Source: Opitutia bacterium
GTDB taxonomy: Bacteria > Verrucomicrobiota > Verrucomicrobiia > Opitutales > Opitutaceae
Assembly (NCBI GenBank): GCA_947474365.1
Contig: CANJIU010000005.1
Location: forward strand, 89,279-153,278
Direction of reading: 5' to 3'
DNA: 64,000 bases
The notes beneath the pieces were generated by a model that saw only the letters and a program-made list of their open reading frames with translations, did no database searches and had not been told where the DNA came from. This document shows, in pieces, positions 60,736-64,000 of the stretch. The translations under genes were made by a program, and so were the position numbers. The number at the start of each line of letters is the position of its first letter. Position 1 is the first letter of the stretch.

Positions 60736-62196
60736 ATGGCGGTCGGATATTTCCCCGTGCCCCCGGTCGAAACCCATGCTCCTCCGCCCTCCGAGCGCCT
60801 CCCGCTGCGCACGAAGTTCACGTGGGCGATGGGGTCGCTCGGTGACAATTACGCGGGCAACACGATCAGCCAGCTCAAGGATCCCGTCTACACGGTGGCG
60901 TTGGGCGTGCCTCCGGAGTTGGTGGGATGGGCGCTTTCGTTCCCGCGGTTGCTGGACGCGTTCTTCGATCCGATTGTGGGCCATTGGTCCGATCACACGC
61001 GGAGTCGCTGGGGCCGGCGGCGGCCGTTTATTTTTGCCGGAGCAATCGCGCTCGGTCTGGCAATGGTGCTGCTCTGGCTGCCGCCGGCGGATCGTGGCTG
61101 GAGTCACCGTGAACTTGCTGCCTACTTCCTCGTTGCCACGATGCTATTCTATGCGGCGTACAGCGTCTTCCTCGTGCCGTATCGCGCCCTGGGACTTGAA
61201 CTGACGCGCGACTATCACGAGCGCACGCGATTGCAGGGATGGGGCATGATGGTGGGGCTCGTCGGTGGCCTCGGCCTGCCTTGGCTCTACAAGTGTGCGC
61301 TCGTCGTCGGTGGAGCCGGGCCCGACGGCACGGCTGTTTCGGCGGAGATGATTCTCTCCGGCGCGCGCTGGGTCGGCGCCGGGGTGGGGGCGCTGATTCT
61401 CGTTGCGTGCGCGGTTCCGGCGCTGGCCTGCCGGGAGCGAACGGTGACGTCGGACGTCCCGAAGATTTCCCTCGGCCGGGAGCTCGGTGCCACGCTGCGC
61501 AACCGGCCCTTCGTGCACATGCTCGGGATGAATTTTTGCGCGACGGTCGGGATGTATTCGCCGGTCACGGTGTCGTTTTTGGTCAGCCTATATTTTCTTT
61601 TTCAGGGCAATCAGGATGCGGCGGCGAATCTCACCGGATATATGGGCATGGCTCAGATGCTGGGTTCGCTCGCTGGCGTGCCGGTGAACACCGGCGTGTC
61701 GGTGCGGCTCGGCAAACGCGGTGCCGCGCTCGTGGCGCTTGGGCTCGGGGCGATCGGGATTGGTTCGCTGACCTGGACCCTCCTTCCTGCGCATCCGTAT
61801 TGGGCGTTGGCTTCCCAGTTTCTCATCGGATGGGGCATGCAGGGGGTGTGGTTGATGTCGGCCACAATGAACGCCGACGTCTGCGACAGCGACGAACTGG
61901 CGACCGGCCGGCGCCGGGAAGGGCTGTACGGGGCGGTCTTTGCGCTCGAACAGAAGATCGCCTTTGCCGTGGCCGCGGTGCTCGGTGGTTATCTGGTGAG
62001 CCGGTGCGGCTACGTGACGAGTGCGACGCCCGCGTCGTCGACACTGCTGCAATTGCGGACGACGCTCATCGTCACTCCACTGGTGGGGCTGGCCCTGGCC
62101 GCCGCGATAATTGCATTTTATCCGTTGTCGCGGGCGCGGGTGAGTGAGATCCAGGCGGCGCTGGGTGCACGGCGGCGCGGGCCCGGAGATCGGTAA
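60736..62196 (+). CDS. GPH-type sugar:cation symporter (MFS)
   Basis: A 486-residue inner-membrane transporter with about twelve membrane segments. The start GSLGDNYAGNTISQLKDPVY and the loop DPIVGHWSDHTRSRWGRRRP are the hallmarks of the glycoside-pentoside-hexuronide family, which moves disaccharides, pentosides or hexuronides with protons or sodium. AAYSVFLVPYRALGLELTRDYHERTRLQ is the second conserved loop. I use the ATG at 60736; the frame is open to 60664. It is divergent from the GH97 fusion gene and followed by a LacI regulator gene, so it probably imports the product of that glycosidase. Confidence 0.9.
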   Translation: MAVGYFPVPPVETHAPPPSERLPLRTKFTWAMGSLGDNYAGNTISQLKDPVYTVALGVPPELVGWALSFPRLLDAFFDPIVGHWSDHTRSRWGRRRPFIFAGAIALGLAMVLLWLPPADRGWSHRELAAYFLVATMLFYAAYSVFLVPYRALGLELTRDYHERTRLQGWGMMVGLVGGLGLPWLYKCALVVGGAGPDGTAVSAEMILSGARWVGAGVGALILVACAVPALACRERTVTSDVPKISLGRELGATLRNRPFVHMLGMNFCATVGMYSPVTVSFLVSLYFLFQGNQDAAANLTGYMGMAQMLGSLAGVPVNTGVSVRLGKRGAALVALGLGAIGIGSLTWTLLPAHPYWALASQFLIGWGMQGVWLMSATMNADVCDSDELATGRRREGLYGAVFALEQKIAFAVAAVLGGYLVSRCGYVTSATPASSTLLQLRTTLIVTPLVGLALAAAIIAFYPLSRARVSEIQAALGARRRGPGDR

Positions 62197-62254
62197 AGTT
62201 TGCGGATTCGATTGCGCTCCGGCGGCACCTTGCGTTTTGGTCACGCATCAACCC

Positions 62255-63307
62255 ATGAGAGCCCGCCTGATCGATGTTGCCGCCCGTGCGGGAGTGGCCC
62301 CCAACACCGCTTCGACAATTTTGAACAACCGGCCGGACTCGTGGGCGTCGAAGGAAACCCGGGAGCGTGTACTGACGGCAGCGAAGGAGCTCAATTACCG
62401 TCCAAGCAAGGCGGCGCTCGGCGTGCGGCTCGGCCGGTACAAGACCATTGGTCTCGTCGTACCCGATCTGCACAATCCGTTTTATCCCGTGCTGGCGGAT
62501 TACCTTGACCAGGCGGTCGCCGCGCACGGCTACGATCTCATTCTCGAGCACAGTCGGAACGACCTCGCGGCCGAGCAGCACAGCTTTCAGTCGATCCTCG
62601 ACCGGCAGGTCGACGGCGTGGCGCTGATTGTGAGCGACCCGGATTTGCACCGGCCCTTTCTCGCCGCGCTTGCCGCGAGCGGCCCGCCGGCGGTGGCGCT
62701 GGCGGCCAAGCCCGACGTTGCGCTCCCGGTAGATTCGGTCGTGAGTGATTTTTCCGAGGGGTTCGCGCAGGCGATCGAGCATCTCCTCGTGCTCGGGCAC
62801 CGGCAGTTCTCATTTCTTTGCGCACTCGCCAAGGGCCAGGATGACGGCAAGCGTCCGGAGCTTTTCCGGAGCATCCTCGGCGCAAAGGGGATTCCGTCGG
62901 AGAATATCTCCTTCGTGCGGTGCGAGCACCACATCGCGAGCGCGCGAGACGCGTTTCGCGATCTGCTGCGGCAGACCGGTGCGAAGCGTCCGACCGCGTT
63001 GATCGCGTTGAACGATTTGTCCGCGATTGGGGCGATGCGGGCGGCGGCCGACGAAAACCTGATCGTGCCGCGCGATCTTTCGGTCATCGGGGTGGACAAT
63101 ATTCCGCTCGGGGAATTCCTGCCCGTGGCGCTGACGACGATCGCGCAGCCGATCAAGGAAATGGTGGCGCGCACCGCGGCGCTGCTGATTCAGCGGATCG
63201 AAGGGGCGGAGTTGCGGCCGCCGTCGCAGACGGTGTTTCCGACGCGGCTCTTGCTGCGGGAAAGCACCAGCCGGCCGCCGAAGGGTCCGGGCGCTGCCGC
63301 TCCGTAG
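62255..63307 (+). CDS. LacI-family transcriptional regulator
   Basis: A 350-residue regulator. The helix-turn-helix is at the start (ARLIDVAARAGVAPNTASTI), followed by the hinge SKAALGVRLGRYKTIGLVVP and a periplasmic-binding-type effector domain (PDLHNPFYPVLADYLDQAV, VIGVDNIPLGEF). The effector should be a sugar. The gene lies 58 bases after the symporter gene, so it probably controls that symporter and the divergent GH97 gene; the LacI-type site near iolB is a further possible target. The frame is open to 62144, but the HTH begins at this ATG. Confidence 0.9.
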   Translation: MRARLIDVAARAGVAPNTASTILNNRPDSWASKETRERVLTAAKELNYRPSKAALGVRLGRYKTIGLVVPDLHNPFYPVLADYLDQAVAAHGYDLILEHSRNDLAAEQHSFQSILDRQVDGVALIVSDPDLHRPFLAALAASGPPAVALAAKPDVALPVDSVVSDFSEGFAQAIEHLLVLGHRQFSFLCALAKGQDDGKRPELFRSILGAKGIPSENISFVRCEHHIASARDAFRDLLRQTGAKRPTALIALNDLSAIGAMRAAADENLIVPRDLSVIGVDNIPLGEFLPVALTTIAQPIKEMVARTAALLIQRIEGAELRPPSQTVFPTRLLLRESTSRPPKGPGAAAP

Positions 63308-63309
63308 GC

Positions 63310-63834
63310 TTACTGCGAGTAGGCCTTGTAGATGAGCTGGATGGCGTTTGCCCGCCGCACTTCCCCGGTGGACAGGTTGCCATCGTCCATGATTTGATCG
63401 ATTTTCAACATGACATCCGGGTCCATGTCTCCAGCGAGCGAAGTGAGCACCACGACGCCCTCGTTGGCAGCGGCCAGAGACGTCCGGAGATCGAACGATA
63501 TCGTCGAATTTGGTCCGAGCGGGCGGCTATAGATCACCGCGGGCAGGTCGGCGGTGAGGAACCCGGCTGGAACCGTGCCGTTGGCGTCTTGATTATAGAT
63601 GCCCGTGGGCATTCCGGAGTTTTCAAAAATCATCGCCGAGAAAGCGTCTCCGACTTTTTTCAGGTCGTTGGCGGTTCGGGTGGCGGCGGATTTGACACGG
63701 GACTGCTTCAGCGCCGGGACCGCCACGGCGGCGAGGAGGCCGATGATCACGACAACAATCATGATTTCGACCAACGTGAAGCCGCGGCGTCGGCGGAGGG
63801 AGGAAGGGGCGTGGCCGGCGGCAAGTAGGTGCAT
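63310..63834 (-). CDS. Type II secretion-type pseudopilin
   Basis: A 174-residue prepilin-like protein. The leader MHLLAAGHAPSSLRRRRG is cleaved before Phe19 in GFTLVEIMIVVVIIGLLAAV, with the conserved Glu at position 5 of the mature protein (Glu23). The rest is a short soluble domain (MIFENSGMPTGIYNQDANGT, DVMLKIDQIMDDGNLSTGEV). Its stop faces the stop of the LacI gene with two bases between them. Such pseudopilins are frequent as scattered genes in Verrucomicrobia; the machine it serves is not in the window. Confidence 0.92.
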   Translation of the reverse strand: MHLLAAGHAPSSLRRRRGFTLVEIMIVVVIIGLLAAVAVPALKQSRVKSAATRTANDLKKVGDAFSAMIFENSGMPTGIYNQDANGTVPAGFLTADLPAVIYSRPLGPNSTISFDLRTSLAAANEGVVVLTSLAGDMDPDVMLKIDQIMDDGNLSTGEVRRANAIQLIYKAYSQ

Positions 63835-63901
63835 GTGATGAGTGTTTTTTTGGGGGATGGTGGCGACCGCCTTTTTTTGCTTCTTCCGGAAAGTTTAGTC
63901 A

Positions 63902-64000
63902 TCAGCCGACAAACTTGAACTTGGCTTCATGGAGAGCATACAGGCGGAGCTTGAGGAAATCCTGGTCGCGGAAGCCGAATGCGCTGGAGAGGAGGCCGCG
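63902..64000 (-). mobile_element. C-terminal end of a probable transposase (ISL3-like), partial
   Basis: A minus-strand frame enters from the right edge and ends at a TGA at 63902-63904. The 32 residues (GFRDQDFLKLRLYALHEAKF near the end) resemble the C-terminus of ISL3-type transposases, which end in a similar RDxxFxxLxxxALHE stretch. The element would extend beyond the window; I cannot see its inverted repeats. The identification rests on a short stretch and is tentative. Confidence 0.5.

Noticed and set aside
1..64000. CRISPR arrays, rRNA or tRNA genes, prophage genes
   Set aside because: No spaced direct repeats, rRNA-like or tRNA-like sequence, or phage structural proteins were seen in the window.

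Overview
The window comes from a GC-rich, Gram-negative carbohydrate scavenger, most likely a verrucomicrobium of the Opitutaceae type. The evidence is three outer-membrane TonB-dependent receptors that share an LSPFxV motif after the signal peptide and have no SusD partner, a large secreted dehydrogenase-type beta-propeller protein of the PVC kind, many secreted glycosidases, sulfatase and SGNH esterases, Tat-exported oxidoreductases, pseudopilins, and starts that mostly lack a Shine-Dalgarno sequence. The assignment is inferred from gene content, since no rRNA gene is present.

Region 1 (146-14357, plus strand) reads as one polysaccharide-utilisation block: TonB receptor, beta-propeller glycosidase, second TonB receptor, GH28 polygalacturonase, GH127-type beta-L-arabinofuranosidase, sulfatase and a lipoprotein SGNH esterase. 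A pectin-like, arabinose-bearing and possibly esterified or sulfated glycan is the likely target. Region 2 (14359-31144, minus strand) begins, in transcription order, with an inositol catabolic cluster: iolB, iolD, iolE, a transaldolase-family gene, a secreted NPP-type phosphodiesterase and iolG. A TonB receptor and a CehA/McbA-type PHP hydrolase follow, then galactonate dehydratase, 2-dehydro-3-deoxygalactonate kinase and an SGNH hydrolase. Divergent from iolB are an SDR dehydrogenase, a secreted protein of unknown function and a secreted GDPD/PI-PLC-like phosphodiesterase.

Region 3 (35648-48128) holds a GH29 alpha-L-fucosidase, a membrane protein with a pseudopilin-like tail, VanZ, a gap without genes, a GH27 alpha-galactosidase carrying NPCBM, another TIM-barrel glycosidase, a beta-helix glycosidase candidate, a ThuA-like protein and a second GH29. 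Region 4 (48410-63834) holds a VapBC-type toxin-antitoxin pair, a 1330-residue SGNH/propeller/HEAT/cupredoxin protein, an SGNH hydrolase, a HEAT-repeat protein, a Tat-exported Gfo/Idh oxidoreductase, an aldo-keto reductase, a GH97 glycosidase fused to a sugar-isomerase-type TIM barrel, a GPH-type sugar symporter, a LacI regulator and a type II pseudopilin. The C-terminal end of a probable transposase lies at the right edge.

The most interesting system is the inositol cluster. It encodes the steps from inositol to 5-dehydro-2-deoxygluconate, but the window has no IolC kinase and no IolJ aldolase. In their place is a transaldolase-family protein with its Schiff-base lysine. Unphosphorylated 5-dehydro-2-deoxygluconate has exactly the dihydroxyacetone end that transaldolases transfer, so a kinase-free route giving fructose 6-phosphate and malonate semialdehyde is chemically plausible. 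Two secreted phosphodiesterases nearby suggest that the inositol may come from phosphoinositides or inositol phosphodiesters.
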